Origin: Pseudomaricurvus alkylphenolicus
GTDB lineage: Bacteria; Pseudomonadota; Gammaproteobacteria; Pseudomonadales; Cellvibrionaceae
Direction: 5' to 3'
Length of the DNA: 64,000 nucleotides
Assembly (NCBI RefSeq): GCF_011683955.1
Contig: NZ_JAAQPI010000001.1
Location: 62,001-126,000 of the forward strand
Both the position numbers and the translations under genes were made by a program. Under the pieces are notes generated by a model. That model saw nothing but the letters and a program-made list of their open reading frames with translations, was not told the DNA's origin and made no database searches. Positions 7,975 to 17,654 of this stretch are shown here, piece by piece (the first letter of the stretch is position 1; every line of letters starts with the position of its first letter).

Positions 7975-9234
7975 ATGTCAAGTTCTTCCCTCTCCTGGAA
8001 GGCGCCGGAAAGACCTGAATGGGTACAACAGTTTAACGCTGAAGCCGGCGCGATGGACATCGATGCCGTGGTACCCCTGGATCCGGCAGAGTTGATAGCC
8101 ACGGCCAAAAAAATGACTGGCAAAGAAAACTTTGGCGGTGACGAATGGCGTGAGCCCTTTGAAGTTCTGGTGAAATCCCTGAACGAAGAAGCGGAGCTCA
8201 ACTTTTTTGGCCGACTGATGGCCCGCCAGGATCTGCTGGTGTGGCTGAACGGACTGCTGGGCGTCCAGGCTGCTTTTGATGAGCACCCTGAAATTGAAGA
8301 GGAACAAGTCGACAATCCTGTCGTCATTGCCGGCCTGTCGCGTTCGGGCACCTCGATTCTGTTTGAACTCTTGGCCCAGGATCCACGTTTCGGAGTACCA
8401 AAACAGTGGGAAATGATGTTCCCCTATCCGCCGCCGGAGAAGGAAACCTATCTCACTGACCCGAGAATTGAACAGTGCCAGCGTATGATCACCCAGTGGA
8501 ACCGGGTCACGCCCAGCTTCAAGACCATGCATGAGCTGGATGCCAATATCCCCAATGAGTGCATTATCGGCCAGGCCTGCAGCTTTATCAGCGAGTATGC
8601 GCCCGCCCTCTACCAGATTCCGTCCTACATGGAATGGCTGGGTAAGAATCCGGATTGGGACTACTCCTACGGGTTTTACAAGCGTATGCTGAAGGTATTG
8701 CAATGGCGCAACCCTCGTCAGCGCTGGTTGTTAAAAGCACCGTCGCACATGAATTATCTGCCCCAGCTGTTTGCAAATTTCCCTGAGGCGAGTGTGATTA
8801 TCACCCATCGCGACCCCATCGTTGCTCAGGCTTCGGTCACCAATATTCAGGGCACGATTTACTGGCAGCGCAGCGACAAACCGCTCGACGTAACCGCCTT
8901 TGAAGGCCTGTTTGACGCCGGCGCCATGTCTGCAAGACTAGAACGTATTGTCGACTGGATTGAAGATGGGGATATTCCCCGTGATCAGGTGATCAGCTCC
9001 CGCTACGCCGATTTGATCAGCGACCCGGCTGCAGCAATCGAGAAGGTATACCGCAAGGCCGGGCTGCCTTTTGACGCAGACGTCACCAAACGTACCGACG
9101 CTTACCTGGAGGCCAAGCCCAAGGGTAAATTTGGTAAACATCAATACGATGTTCCGGAGGGTGAGCGACTGGCTGAGGTGCGTGCGCTCTATCACCGTTA
9201 TCAATCCTATTTCGATGTACCCAACGAGGTATAG
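7975..9234 (+). CDS. Sulfotransferase family protein (Sulfotransfer_3 type)
   Basis: 419 residues. It has the PAPS 5'-phosphosulfate loop GLSRSGTSILFELL (about residues 118-131), the matching 3'-phosphate motif ITHRDPIVAQASVTNIQ (about 277-293), and the conserved LLKAPSHMNYLPQLF segment between them. The first Gly-x-Ser/Thr-x-x-Ser loop reads SRSGTS. GAGG is 8 bases before the ATG. It lies between DUF1214 and an acyl-CoA dehydrogenase in one operon. Such proteins are often annotated only by fold: the loop fits PAPS binding, but whether it sulfates a steroid-like hydroxyl or has another group-transfer role is unknown. A paralogue lies at 32129-33391. Confidence 0.85.
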   Translation: MSSSSLSWKAPERPEWVQQFNAEAGAMDIDAVVPLDPAELIATAKKMTGKENFGGDEWREPFEVLVKSLNEEAELNFFGRLMARQDLLVWLNGLLGVQAAFDEHPEIEEEQVDNPVVIAGLSRSGTSILFELLAQDPRFGVPKQWEMMFPYPPPEKETYLTDPRIEQCQRMITQWNRVTPSFKTMHELDANIPNECIIGQACSFISEYAPALYQIPSYMEWLGKNPDWDYSYGFYKRMLKVLQWRNPRQRWLLKAPSHMNYLPQLFANFPEASVIITHRDPIVAQASVTNIQGTIYWQRSDKPLDVTAFEGLFDAGAMSARLERIVDWIEDGDIPRDQVISSRYADLISDPAAAIEKVYRKAGLPFDADVTKRTDAYLEAKPKGKFGKHQYDVPEGERLAEVRALYHRYQSYFDVPNEV

Positions 9235-9241
9235 CCGAACC

Positions 9242-10393
9242 ATGAACTTCACACTGAACGAAGATCAAAGCGCCCTTCAGAGTCTGGCCAACCAGATTTT
9301 CCAGGGCCAGGTGACCGATGAGTTTCTGCTGGAGCATGATCGTAGTGGCCAAAGTTTCAACTCTGAGCTCTGGTCGCTGTTGGCTGAGCAGGGAATCCTG
9401 GGGCTTGCGATTCCTGAATCCTGTGGAGGCTCTGACCTGGGGTTTTTCGAATTGACGCTGCTGCTGCAGGAACAGGGCCGCTCCGTGGCGCCCGTTCCCC
9501 TGCTCAGCAATCTGGTAATGGCAGGGCTGCCTGTCGCCGCCTTTGGCAGCGACGACCAGAAACGCCAATACCTCACACCCCTGGCTTCCGGACAACACCA
9601 GCTTTCGGCTGCCGTAGCCGAACTCGGTATGGCGGACGCGGTGCAGACCCAAGTGCTGGCCAGCACCCAGGGGGAAGGCTGGGTATTGAACGGTGAAAAA
9701 CACGCGGTTCCCTATGGCCAGGAGGCTTCCGCCATCCTGGTACCGGTTATCGACGAGGATAATCGCTGCTCGGTGTTTATCGTTGATACCGATGCGCCGG
9801 GGGTCGACCTGCAGGCGCAACGGACAATGCTGGGTGACAGTCAGTCCAGGCTGCTACTGAACAACGTCAGTGTGGATCGCAGCAAATTGCTGGGTGAAAT
9901 CGGCGACGGAGAGCATATCCTGTCCTGGATCGAGCTGCGGGCCAATACCGCGCTGTGTGCAATTCAGTTGGGCGTTACCGAAGAGGCCCTGCGACGCACT
10001 GCGGAATACACCTGCGAGCGCACGCAGTTTGGCCGTGCCATTGGCAGCTTCCAGGCCGTCGGCATGCGCGCCGCCGACGCCTTTATTGATATCGAGGCGA
10101 TTCGCTCAACACTTTGGCAAGCCGCCTGGCGTCTGTCAGAAGGGTTGCAAGCCGACGCAGAAGTCAGGGCAGCCAAATACTGGGCCTGTATCGGTGGACA
10201 TCGGGTTGTTCACACCAGCCAGCATCTGCACGGCGGTATCGGCTCGGATCTGGAATACCCGATCCACCGCTTCTACCTGTGGGCGAAAAATACCGAGATG
10301 AGCTTCGGTGCCACTGCACTCCAACTGGGCAAGCTGGGACAGCTGCTGGCCCTGGATGACTCTATCGGAGCGAGCTGGCTGGCGGTATCCTGA
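9242..10393 (+). CDS. Acyl-CoA dehydrogenase
   Basis: 383 residues, FadE-type flavoenzyme making alpha,beta-unsaturated acyl-CoA. N-terminal helical domain (TLNEDQSALQSLANQIF), a weak middle beta domain, and the C-terminal signature TAEYTCERTQFGRAIGSFQAV at about 250-270, ending with HLHGGIGSDLEYPIHRFYLW. The middle domain has lost much of the usual FAD-binding YAMTEP-type motif. Start 9242 lies 7 bases after the sulfotransferase stop; the longer ORF from 9071 is an overlap artefact. In steroid side-chain degradation such divergent subunits often pair as alpha2beta2 with a second dehydrogenase; the gene at 14131-15300 is a candidate partner (inference). Confidence 0.88.
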   Translation: MNFTLNEDQSALQSLANQIFQGQVTDEFLLEHDRSGQSFNSELWSLLAEQGILGLAIPESCGGSDLGFFELTLLLQEQGRSVAPVPLLSNLVMAGLPVAAFGSDDQKRQYLTPLASGQHQLSAAVAELGMADAVQTQVLASTQGEGWVLNGEKHAVPYGQEASAILVPVIDEDNRCSVFIVDTDAPGVDLQAQRTMLGDSQSRLLLNNVSVDRSKLLGEIGDGEHILSWIELRANTALCAIQLGVTEEALRRTAEYTCERTQFGRAIGSFQAVGMRAADAFIDIEAIRSTLWQAAWRLSEGLQADAEVRAAKYWACIGGHRVVHTSQHLHGGIGSDLEYPIHRFYLWAKNTEMSFGATALQLGKLGQLLALDDSIGASWLAVS

Positions 10394-10633
10394 CCCCAGA
10401 CATCGACATGGCGGGTATTCGACTCCGTTCGGTGCCCGCGCCAGCTCCGTCCCCTCACTTCCAGTCCCTCTCTTCAACAGCAATCAGCTCCTGCTCGACT
10501 GCGCCTCGCGCCGCTGCCCGGCTTTGGTAACTTAGGTCAAGGAATTGATCTTTTGAGGAATTCACTTCCCTCCCCTCCTCTCTAAGATGTTAAGCGTCAC
10601 AAGAACATCACGTATCGCTACGGAGTAAATTAT

Positions 10634-13120
10634 ATGCCAAGTCCACTCGAGGGAATCCGCGTACTCGATCTGTCCAGAGGAACCGCCGGTCCGATGACGT
10701 CCATGGTCCTGACCAGCAATGGTGCCGACGTCATCAAGATCGACCCGCCGGGTGGGGACAAGTTTGCATCGCAACTGGGTTACCACTCCTGGCAACGGGG
10801 CAAGCGCAACGCCGTGTTTGACCTGAAAGACAACGCTGATCGCGAGTCCTTTCTGAATTTGGTGAAGACGGCTGATGTGGTGCTGGAAAGCTACGCCCCC
10901 GGCGTTACAACCCGGTTGGGAATCGATTATGACACTCTCGCCAAGATCAATCCGCGTCTGGTGTACTGCTCGATCACAGGTTACGGTCGTGACAACGAAT
11001 GGTCCGACCGACCGGCCTACGATGCCCTGGTAGCGGCACGTCTGGGTTTTCAATACGAACAACGTGGTCGTGTGGGCGGCATCTACTATACCTCGGGTGC
11101 AGAGATTCCATTTGAAGATTTCGACTTTGATCCCAACAGTGTTGAGGGCCCGCGCAATGAAGATCGCGATGGCCCCCTGTTTTCCGCCAATGCCTGGCCC
11201 AGTGCCGGCACCACCTACAATGCCTTGATTGCCATCAGTGCGGCACTGTATGTGCGCGAAACTACCGGACGCGGCCAACTGGTGGAAACCAGTCTGTTGC
11301 GGGGCGCCCTGACGGCCGGCATCATGGCCTATTCACGAGCCGATAAGCCCGATGCCCCGCACTTTGCTTCCTGGATCTCCGACTCCCGCACCTCGAAGGG
11401 CGAGTTTGAGTGTAAGGACGGTCGCTGGGTCACGCACTGTACGCCCAATCCCAGCTTTGTGTATTCCGCCTCAGAGGGTGACACCATCAAGAGCTCTAAA
11501 GAGGCTCAGAAAATGACCCCTCGTCAGGATCCGGATCGCATCATGCCGAACTTCGATGACATCATGGTTCTTAACCACCACTACCCGCAACTGGCTGAAT
11601 CCTTCAAACGCTTTACCGCTGACGAGTGGGCAAAAGCCGGTTCCGAAAGTGGCCAGTGTCTGCAGAAGGTGCGCTCACCGGAGGAGGGTTTTAACGATCC
11701 CGGCTTTTTGCAAGATGGTTGTATTGTTGAAATCGAAGATGACGAGCTGGGTACCACCCGACAGCCCGGTGTGTTGTTCAATCTGGAAAAGAACCCGGTC
11801 ACCATCAAAGGTGGTGTCGCCAAAACCGGTGAACATACCGAGGAGATCAAACGCGAGGCAGAACAGGCCAAGTCACTGGATGTTGAACGCAGCACAGCAC
11901 CCGCCCCCAAGCAGCCATTAGCGGGCATTACCGTGCTTGACCTGGGGATGGCCATCGCCGCACCTTTCAGCGGGCAGCTGCTTTCTGATTTGGGAGCAGA
12001 CGTTATTAAAATCAATGCCACCTATGACTGGTTCTGGCATTCCACTGCCATCGCCATGTGCTCCAACCGTGGCAAACGCAGCATTGCCGTTGATATGCAA
12101 ACCCAGGAAGGCGTGGAGATTATTCAGAAGCTGGTAGAAAAGGCCGATGTGCTTCTCCACAACATGCGCTACAAAGCAGTAGAGGGAAAAGGACTTGACT
12201 ACGAATCCCTGAAGAAAATCAACCCCCGCTTGATCTACTGCCATACCCGCGGCTTCGAAAAAGGGCCACGCGAATTACTGCCAGGTAACGACCAATCCAG
12301 CTCCGCGCTGGTAGGTACCCAGTGGGAAGACGGTGGCTGCAGTCGCGGCGGACGCCCCTACTGGACCATGACGACACTGGGTGACACCGGTAACGGTTGT
12401 CTGGCAACGATTGCCATTCTGCAGGCACTGCGTCAGAGAGAATTAACCGGCGAAGGGCAATTTGTGGATACTTCCATTGTTAATGCGCATCTGCTCAATA
12501 CCTCCCACGTTGTCGTTCCTGCGGGTGAAGGCAGCTTCGACAGACCACACCTTTCCGGAGATGGTCTTGGATTCGCCGCCGGCTATCGACTCTATAAAAC
12601 CGCCGATGAGTATCTCTGTGTTGTCGCTCATACAGAGTGCCACTGGAGTGCCCTGCTCTCGAGCGTTCTCGGTGCGGATTCAGCAAGCGAAGATCGATTT
12701 GCAACCGCAGAGGCTCGAAAAACCAATAATGCCGAACTTGAACAACTGCTGGAGCAGGCCTTTGCGGGTCAGTCCGCAAGTGAGTGGTTTGAGCGTTTGG
12801 ATGGCGCAGGTGTACCCTGTGAAATCAGTGATCCCAAGTTTACCCGCACCATGTGGGAAGAAGATTCCTTTATCAGAGAAAACGGCTGGCTGGTTAACCA
12901 TCCACATCGCGTGGTGGGGCACTCAGGCAACGTCGGCTGTTCATTTGACCTGTCAGAAACGCCGCCCACTATTCAAAGCGGCCCCCTGATCGTGGGGGAA
13001 AGAACCCGCGAAATTTTGACAGAACTCGGATACTCAGAAGAGCAACAAGAGGCCCTGTTTACGGACAAGGTCGTTGCCGACGAATCCTGCTACATGTATG
13101 ACATTGGCGAAGCGGTTTAA
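10634..13120 (+). CDS. Double-domain CaiB/BaiF (family III) CoA-transferase
   Basis: 828 residues, about twice the normal length: two complete family III CoA-transferase domains in tandem (about 1-400 and 425-828), each opening with an LxGIxVLDL-G-x-GP/AP block. These enzymes move CoA between acyl groups through an Asp-bound anhydride. Domain 2 keeps the catalytic motif LGDTGNG with Asp584; in domain 1 the equivalent place reads WPSAGTTYNAL, so the Asp is missing. Normal enzymes are interlocked dimers, so this is a fused pseudo-dimer with one active site. GGAG precedes the ATG. A close paralogue (827 residues) lies at 25135-27618. Substrate is probably a steroid-like or branched acyl-CoA, inferred from context. 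Confidence 0.9.
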   Translation: MPSPLEGIRVLDLSRGTAGPMTSMVLTSNGADVIKIDPPGGDKFASQLGYHSWQRGKRNAVFDLKDNADRESFLNLVKTADVVLESYAPGVTTRLGIDYDTLAKINPRLVYCSITGYGRDNEWSDRPAYDALVAARLGFQYEQRGRVGGIYYTSGAEIPFEDFDFDPNSVEGPRNEDRDGPLFSANAWPSAGTTYNALIAISAALYVRETTGRGQLVETSLLRGALTAGIMAYSRADKPDAPHFASWISDSRTSKGEFECKDGRWVTHCTPNPSFVYSASEGDTIKSSKEAQKMTPRQDPDRIMPNFDDIMVLNHHYPQLAESFKRFTADEWAKAGSESGQCLQKVRSPEEGFNDPGFLQDGCIVEIEDDELGTTRQPGVLFNLEKNPVTIKGGVAKTGEHTEEIKREAEQAKSLDVERSTAPAPKQPLAGITVLDLGMAIAAPFSGQLLSDLGADVIKINATYDWFWHSTAIAMCSNRGKRSIAVDMQTQEGVEIIQKLVEKADVLLHNMRYKAVEGKGLDYESLKKINPRLIYCHTRGFEKGPRELLPGNDQSSSALVGTQWEDGGCSRGGRPYWTMTTLGDTGNGCLATIAILQALRQRELTGEGQFVDTSIVNAHLLNTSHVVVPAGEGSFDRPHLSGDGLGFAAGYRLYKTADEYLCVVAHTECHWSALLSSVLGADSASEDRFATAEARKTNNAELEQLLEQAFAGQSASEWFERLDGAGVPCEISDPKFTRTMWEEDSFIRENGWLVNHPHRVVGHSGNVGCSFDLSETPPTIQSGPLIVGERTREILTELGYSEEQQEALFTDKVVADESCYMYDIGEAV

Positions 13121-13136
13121 TCCCGCTTTTGCTCCC

Positions 13137-13166
13137 AGGGCCTCAATCGAGGCCCTTTTGCTTTTT
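13137..13166 (+). terminator. Rho-independent terminator after the CoA-transferase
   Basis: AGGGCCTC-AATC-GAGGCCCT is a perfect 8-base stem with 4-base loop, followed by TTTGCTTTTT, starting 16 bases after the CoA-transferase stop. Confidence 0.85.
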
Positions 13167-13225
13167 GAACAACCCATATTTCGGGAAATCAAAACACTGC
13201 CAACAAGGTGTTAACGGAGAAAACC

Positions 13226-14008
13226 ATGACTGACAGACTCAAAGACAAAGTTGCCATAATCACTGGCGGGGGTTCCGGTATTGGAGCAGCTATTGCGAAA
13301 CGATTTGCCGCCGAGGGAGCCCGGGTCGTCATCTGCGGACGCCGACTGGAACCTCTTCAAGAGGTGGTTACCGAAATCACCCTCGCGGGTGGTACCGCCG
13401 AAGCCTTTTCCGTGGATGTCAGCGATGAGCATGCCGTCAACGGGCTGATAAGCAATACTGTAGAGAGCTACGGACAACTCAATATTCTGGTGAACAACGC
13501 AGTCTCCATTGCCCCGGGTATGTTGGCGGAACAGAGTACTGAATCATGGAGACAGAATTTTACCGTTACCGTGGACGGCACAATGTTTATGATGCGCGCT
13601 GCGTATCCTCACCTGAAGCATTCCCAGGGTTCCGTCGTTAATATATCTTCCATTTGCGGACAACTGGCTACCCCCTGCATGGCGGCTTACAGTTCTGCCA
13701 AAAGTGCACTGACCACCCTGACACGTAATGCTGCTGTTGAATGGGCTCCGCATAACATTCGCGTCAATGCGGTCGTGCCCGGAGCCATACTGACCCCACC
13801 CACCCAGGCTGTGATGCCTACAGAGGACGCCCAGAAAGCCGGTAGTGCCTTGATACCGCTTAAACGCATTGGTGATCCAGTAGAAGTGGCCAACGCCATT
13901 TTATTCCTGGCATCGGACGAGGCCTCCTATATCACCGGTGTAGCGCTTAATGTTGATGGCGGCCGTGCCGTGGAACTCGTTACCGGTGACGCCAGCTGGG
14001 AGGACTGA
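13226..14008 (+). CDS. Short-chain dehydrogenase/reductase
   Basis: 260-residue classical SDR: TGGGSGIG at 13-20, a NNAV in place of NNAG at 90-93, catalytic Ser142, Tyr155 and Lys159 (YSSAK), and the C-terminal LNVDGGRAVE end. Start at 13226 is set by ACGGAG 7 bases before the ATG; the ORF extends to 13208. A terminator separates it from the CoA-transferase gene upstream, so it has its own promoter. Product type is secure, substrate unknown. Confidence 0.9.
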   Translation: MTDRLKDKVAIITGGGSGIGAAIAKRFAAEGARVVICGRRLEPLQEVVTEITLAGGTAEAFSVDVSDEHAVNGLISNTVESYGQLNILVNNAVSIAPGMLAEQSTESWRQNFTVTVDGTMFMMRAAYPHLKHSQGSVVNISSICGQLATPCMAAYSSAKSALTTLTRNAAVEWAPHNIRVNAVVPGAILTPPTQAVMPTEDAQKAGSALIPLKRIGDPVEVANAILFLASDEASYITGVALNVDGGRAVELVTGDASWED

Positions 14009-14130
14009 GTGAGAAGGGCCGGCAGGCCCTAGCGGGCTCTGAAGGATCGGCTATGGCTGGCACTTTACCGCCGTAGCCTGAACCAGAAGAGCTCAAAGAA
14101 TTTCCTGAAGATCCAAAGTTTGAAAAGCGT

Positions 14131-15300
14131 TTAACGATGCCGTGGCATATTTAAACCAAAGTTTGCAACAATGCCCCGCTGAACCTCGTTAACGCCGCCA
14201 CCAAAGGTATTGATCTGGCAAAGGCGATACTGATGCTCCAGATCCCCTTGCAGGGCCGCCGCCTCCGATCCCGCCCGGACAAGACTTTCCGGACCAATCA
14301 CTTCCATCAGCAGACGACAAACTTCAATCAGTCCCTCAGTGCTGTAGACTTTCATGGCGGACGCCAGTGCCGGATCAAGACGTTTTTGATCCAGCTCCCA
14401 GGCAAGACGCGCGTTCATCAGACGCATAGCCTCAAGTCGAACGTAGGCTTCAGCAAGATTGTTCTGAACCCAGCTGTCGTCAATAGCCCGGCGGCCATGG
14501 GCGCGGGGTTCACGGGCCCAGTCCAGGCAACGTTGATAGAGCTTCCAGCCCTGAATACCCCAGGCTGCCAAACCGACCCGCTCGTGATTGAGTTGCGCCG
14601 TCATAAGCTGCCAACCCTGATTGACCTTACCCACAACCATCGACTCGTGCACGCGCACATTGTCGTAATAGGTCATGTTGGTTTGATAAGTACCTACAGT
14701 ATGAATGGGCGCATGGCTGAAGCCCTCGGCCTTGGTATCCACAATAAAGAGTGTAATGCCCTTGTGCTTGGGAGCCTCGCTGTCGGTTCGGGCCGCCAGC
14801 CAGATATAATCTGCGCCTTCTGCACCACTGGTGAATACCTTGGTGCCATTGATCACCCATTCCTCACCCTCCTTGACAGCGGTAGTGACCAGACTGGCAA
14901 GATCAGTCCCGGACGAAGGCTCGGTATAGCCAATCGCGAAGTGGAGTTCACCTCGCGCAATGCCGGGCAAGAACAAGGCCTTGTGTTTTTCGGAACCATG
15001 CTCCATCAGCGCCGGACCTACCGTATTCAACGCGATAAACGGCAGCGGCGCGTTGGCCAGAAGCGCCTCCTCGAAAAAAGTCATTTGCTCAAGGGTATCA
15101 CGCCCCTGGCCGCCGTATTCTTTTGGCCATCCTATTGCCAGCCAACCGTCTTCACCCATCTGGCGGATCAGCCGATTAAACAGCTCACCACTCTCTTTAC
15201 CTCTCACGGCGTCACGAATTTCCGGTGTAATCAAACCGGAAAAATAGTCACGAAGCTCCTTGCGCAGGTTTTTCTGGTCTTCGGTGTAGTCTACATACAT
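14131..15300 (-). CDS. Acyl-CoA dehydrogenase
   Basis: 389 residues with all three FadE regions. The middle domain carries AIGYTEPSSGTDLASL (about 121-136) and WVINGTKVFTSGAEGADYIWLAARTD split over 148-173. The C-terminus has INTFGGGVNEVQRGIVANFGL, where the usual YEGT of short-chain enzymes reads FGGG; a Glu in LNHERVG (about 244) is in the position used by isovaleryl-CoA dehydrogenase-type enzymes. This arrangement is common among side-chain-degrading FadE proteins. It is divergent from the SDR at 15510 and could be the partner of the dehydrogenase at 9242-10393 (inference). Confidence 0.9.
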   Translation of the reverse strand: MYVDYTEDQKNLRKELRDYFSGLITPEIRDAVRGKESGELFNRLIRQMGEDGWLAIGWPKEYGGQGRDTLEQMTFFEEALLANAPLPFIALNTVGPALMEHGSEKHKALFLPGIARGELHFAIGYTEPSSGTDLASLVTTAVKEGEEWVINGTKVFTSGAEGADYIWLAARTDSEAPKHKGITLFIVDTKAEGFSHAPIHTVGTYQTNMTYYDNVRVHESMVVGKVNQGWQLMTAQLNHERVGLAAWGIQGWKLYQRCLDWAREPRAHGRRAIDDSWVQNNLAEAYVRLEAMRLMNARLAWELDQKRLDPALASAMKVYSTEGLIEVCRLLMEVIGPESLVRAGSEAAALQGDLEHQYRLCQINTFGGGVNEVQRGIVANFGLNMPRHR

Positions 15301-15509
15301 GGCTTATTCAACGGCTCCAATTGGCTTATGTTGTTATTATCCCGCTTCCCATTTGAATTGGGTGTACGCCAGATGACAATTCGTTGGCCAAAGGTTACAG
15401 CTACCTGCCAGCGTATTGAATCTGCCTCTGCCAAGTGCAATATTCGATGTCATCACAATCAAGTCAGTCTGACTGCAGACGAGAGATTACGCACCAGAGG
15501 AATAAAGAA

Positions 15510-16382
15510 ATGACGAACGAAACTACAGCTGAATTACCCGTTTGGATTCCAGCGGAAGCCAAAGGCGAAGCAGAGGTGAGAGCCAGACTGGCCGGACGCC
15601 GAGTTCTCGTTGTGGGCGCAGGCTCCCTCCCCTGTGAGGGGGATAATCCTCCCGTCGGCAATGGCCGTGCCATGGCCATCCTGGCAGCCCGTGAGGGCGC
15701 TCAGGTGGCCTGTGCCGACGTCAATGAAGCTGCTGCCCAGGAAACGCTGGATGTTATCGAGAAAGAGGGCGGCAGTGGCTGCGTACTGAGCGGCGATATT
15801 CAGATGGAAGAGGTATGCCGCGCCCTGGTGACACAAACCGTTGAAAAGCTGGGCGGCATTGATGGCATCATTCTCAATGTGGGCATACCGGCCCGCGCAC
15901 CCGGTCTGGGTATCGATACCGAGGAATGGGATCGTGTCATGGATATTAACCTGCGTGCCCACTACCTGATCGTGAAAGAAGCCATGCCGCTTATGCCTGT
16001 GGGTGGCTCCATTGTCTTCGTAAGCTCCATCGCGGGTCGCCGCTCAGGCAGCCCGTTCCCGGCCTACGATGTCTCCAAGGCAGCACTTGAAGGACTGTGC
16101 CGCGCTTCGGCCGCTGAAGGTGGCAGACTCTGCATACGCTCCAATACTGTTGTGCCCGGTATGGTTGATACACCGTTGGGACGCTGGGGCAACAAAAATG
16201 TGGAGTCACGGGCTGCCACCGAAGCAATCGTACCGCTGGGACGCCAGGGTACCGGCTGGGATATGGCCTACGCCGCCTGCTTCCTGCTCTCTGATGAAGC
16301 CAGTTACATTACCGCGCAGACACTGGTGGTTGACGGTGGTTTCACCAAGATCATGGGTGGCCGCGGAGCGCCACGCAAATAA
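15510..16382 (+). CDS. Short-chain dehydrogenase with enlarged cofactor loop
   Basis: 290 residues. A 30-residue N-terminal extension (WIPAEAKGEAEVRARLAGRR) precedes the Rossmann fold. The glycine-rich loop is unusual: GAGSLPCEGDNPPVGNGRA (36-54) has about nine extra residues compared with TGxxxGIG. The catalytic Ser172/173, Tyr186 and Lys190 (YDVSK) are present, as is the C-terminal VVDGGF. AGAGGA lies 8 bases before the ATG, which sets the start against the longer ORF from 15435. Divergent from the acyl-CoA dehydrogenase and ended by a strong bidirectional terminator. Probably active but with altered cofactor handling. Confidence 0.85.
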   Translation: MTNETTAELPVWIPAEAKGEAEVRARLAGRRVLVVGAGSLPCEGDNPPVGNGRAMAILAAREGAQVACADVNEAAAQETLDVIEKEGGSGCVLSGDIQMEEVCRALVTQTVEKLGGIDGIILNVGIPARAPGLGIDTEEWDRVMDINLRAHYLIVKEAMPLMPVGGSIVFVSSIAGRRSGSPFPAYDVSKAALEGLCRASAAEGGRLCIRSNTVVPGMVDTPLGRWGNKNVESRAATEAIVPLGRQGTGWDMAYAACFLLSDEASYITAQTLVVDGGFTKIMGGRGAPRK

Positions 16383-16406
16383 CATTGGTGCTGATCTTTG
16401 GTCCAA

Positions 16407-16444
16407 AAAAATACCCCGCTCCCAATTGGCAGCGGGGTATTTTT
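16407..16444. terminator. Bidirectional Rho-independent terminator
   Basis: A 14-base perfect stem AAAAATACCCCGCT / AGCGGGGTATTTTT with a 10-base loop, between the convergent SDR (ends 16382) and AraC gene (ends 16483). A-run and T-run on both sides suit both directions. Confidence 0.9.
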
Positions 16445-16482
16445 GCGTTCCGCAACAAGCATTTGATTAGCGAAGGATACTG

Positions 16483-17523
16483 CTAGGATTGGCCAACCAC
16501 CTGCTGGCGATATTCCGACGGACTCACGCCAAACCAATGTTTAACCGCCCTGGAAAGACCGGCTGGTTCCGCGAAGCCACCAATATCCGCGACTTGCTTT
16601 AGTGGAATGGAAGGATTCTCCAGCCACTGAACCACAACCTCACGGCGAATACTCTCCTTCAGATCAGCATAGCGAATACCCTCTTCCTTAAGGCGCCGAC
16701 GCAAGGTCTGGGGGCTTTTGAAAAATCGATCGGCCAACTCATCCAGTGTAGGAAATTGTTGAGTGCTCAAGAAAGACAAGCGCGCCTCCGCCCTTACCGC
16801 TTCTCCAACGGAGGTATCGCCCGGAATAGTCACACCATCCACCTTCTGACTGATTGCCGCCCATAGCTGGGCAAGGTCCTCTTCGCTGCGCACAATGCGA
16901 CGCTCAAGATAGCTCGCATCAAAGGAAATAACGTGACGATCCTGCTCAAACAATACCGGGCAGTGAAAGATCCTGGCGTATTCGATAGCGGGGCCATTGG
17001 CCTTGTGCGTAAACTGAACCTCGCGCAGTTGGATTTGCGCACCGATAAGAAAGCTGGAAAGGCTGTGAACCGCGCGCGGAAGCGTTTCGCGCAGATATCC
17101 ATTGGTATCGACATCAGCTGGATGGATCTGCATGGCCCAATAGGCGACGCCCTCAACCACCGTCAGTTCGAATTTCAGACTGTGGGTGGCAATCCCATAA
17201 AGCGATACCAGTTTTTGCAAGGCCAGGCCCAGGGTCTCTTGATGGGAAATCAATTCAATAAAAAGGCGAAAAGCTCCTGGTTTTATCCTGTCGTGGGTTG
17301 ACCCCATCAGCTCGTCATCCAGTTGCTCGGCAACCTCACGAATCAATGCCGCGTAATTCCCCGGTTGCCAATCATCATCAGCCGCGATCGCTTGCACAGA
17401 GAGCTTGAGATCGTGTTCAAGCGCGGTATTCATGAGTGTGCGACAGTAATGCCCCATTAACTGGGGAATTTCTGTAACGGCCTGAACTTTCAACCCCAAT
17501 ATAGTTGGATTATTAGTTGGCAA
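16483..17523 (-). CDS. AraC-family transcriptional regulator (long form)
   Basis: 346 residues with the N-terminal arabinose-binding-type domain (about 20-210) and C-terminal AraC helix-turn-helix region: LDELADRFFKSPQTLRRRL, then LKQVADIGGFAEPAGLSRA and VKHWFGVSPSEYR. It starts with TTG: no ATG or GTG lies between it and an upstream in-frame TGA, and GAAGGG sits 7 bases before it. Paralogue of the regulators at 2638 and 49881. Located between the plus-strand SDR and the minus-strand kinase-to-DUF35 block; it probably controls one of them. Confidence 0.88.
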   Translation of the reverse strand: MPTNNPTILGLKVQAVTEIPQLMGHYCRTLMNTALEHDLKLSVQAIAADDDWQPGNYAALIREVAEQLDDELMGSTHDRIKPGAFRLFIELISHQETLGLALQKLVSLYGIATHSLKFELTVVEGVAYWAMQIHPADVDTNGYLRETLPRAVHSLSSFLIGAQIQLREVQFTHKANGPAIEYARIFHCPVLFEQDRHVISFDASYLERRIVRSEEDLAQLWAAISQKVDGVTIPGDTSVGEAVRAEARLSFLSTQQFPTLDELADRFFKSPQTLRRRLKEEGIRYADLKESIRREVVVQWLENPSIPLKQVADIGGFAEPAGLSRAVKHWFGVSPSEYRQQVVGQS

Positions 17524-17654
17524 GGCTACGCCCTTCGTCTGGTTCAGCGGGAATTCGGTATGGTTGTCCTGTTTCAGATTACACAGTTAACACCTTTCCG
17601 TGCAAGCCAAAAAGGGGGAATCCCCCTTTTTGGCCTCATGATTTTCTGTCTGAA

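Noticed and set aside
9071-9241. N-terminal extension of the acyl-CoA dehydrogenase
   Set aside because: Overlaps the sulfotransferase gene in another frame; the family start is at 9242.
14015-14028. GGGCC-GGCA-GGCCC hairpin as terminator of the SDR
   Set aside because: No T-run follows and the stem is short.
14233-15513. Long plus-strand ORF of 426 residues
   Set aside because: Antisense to the acyl-CoA dehydrogenase; sequence is compositionally biased and not protein-like.
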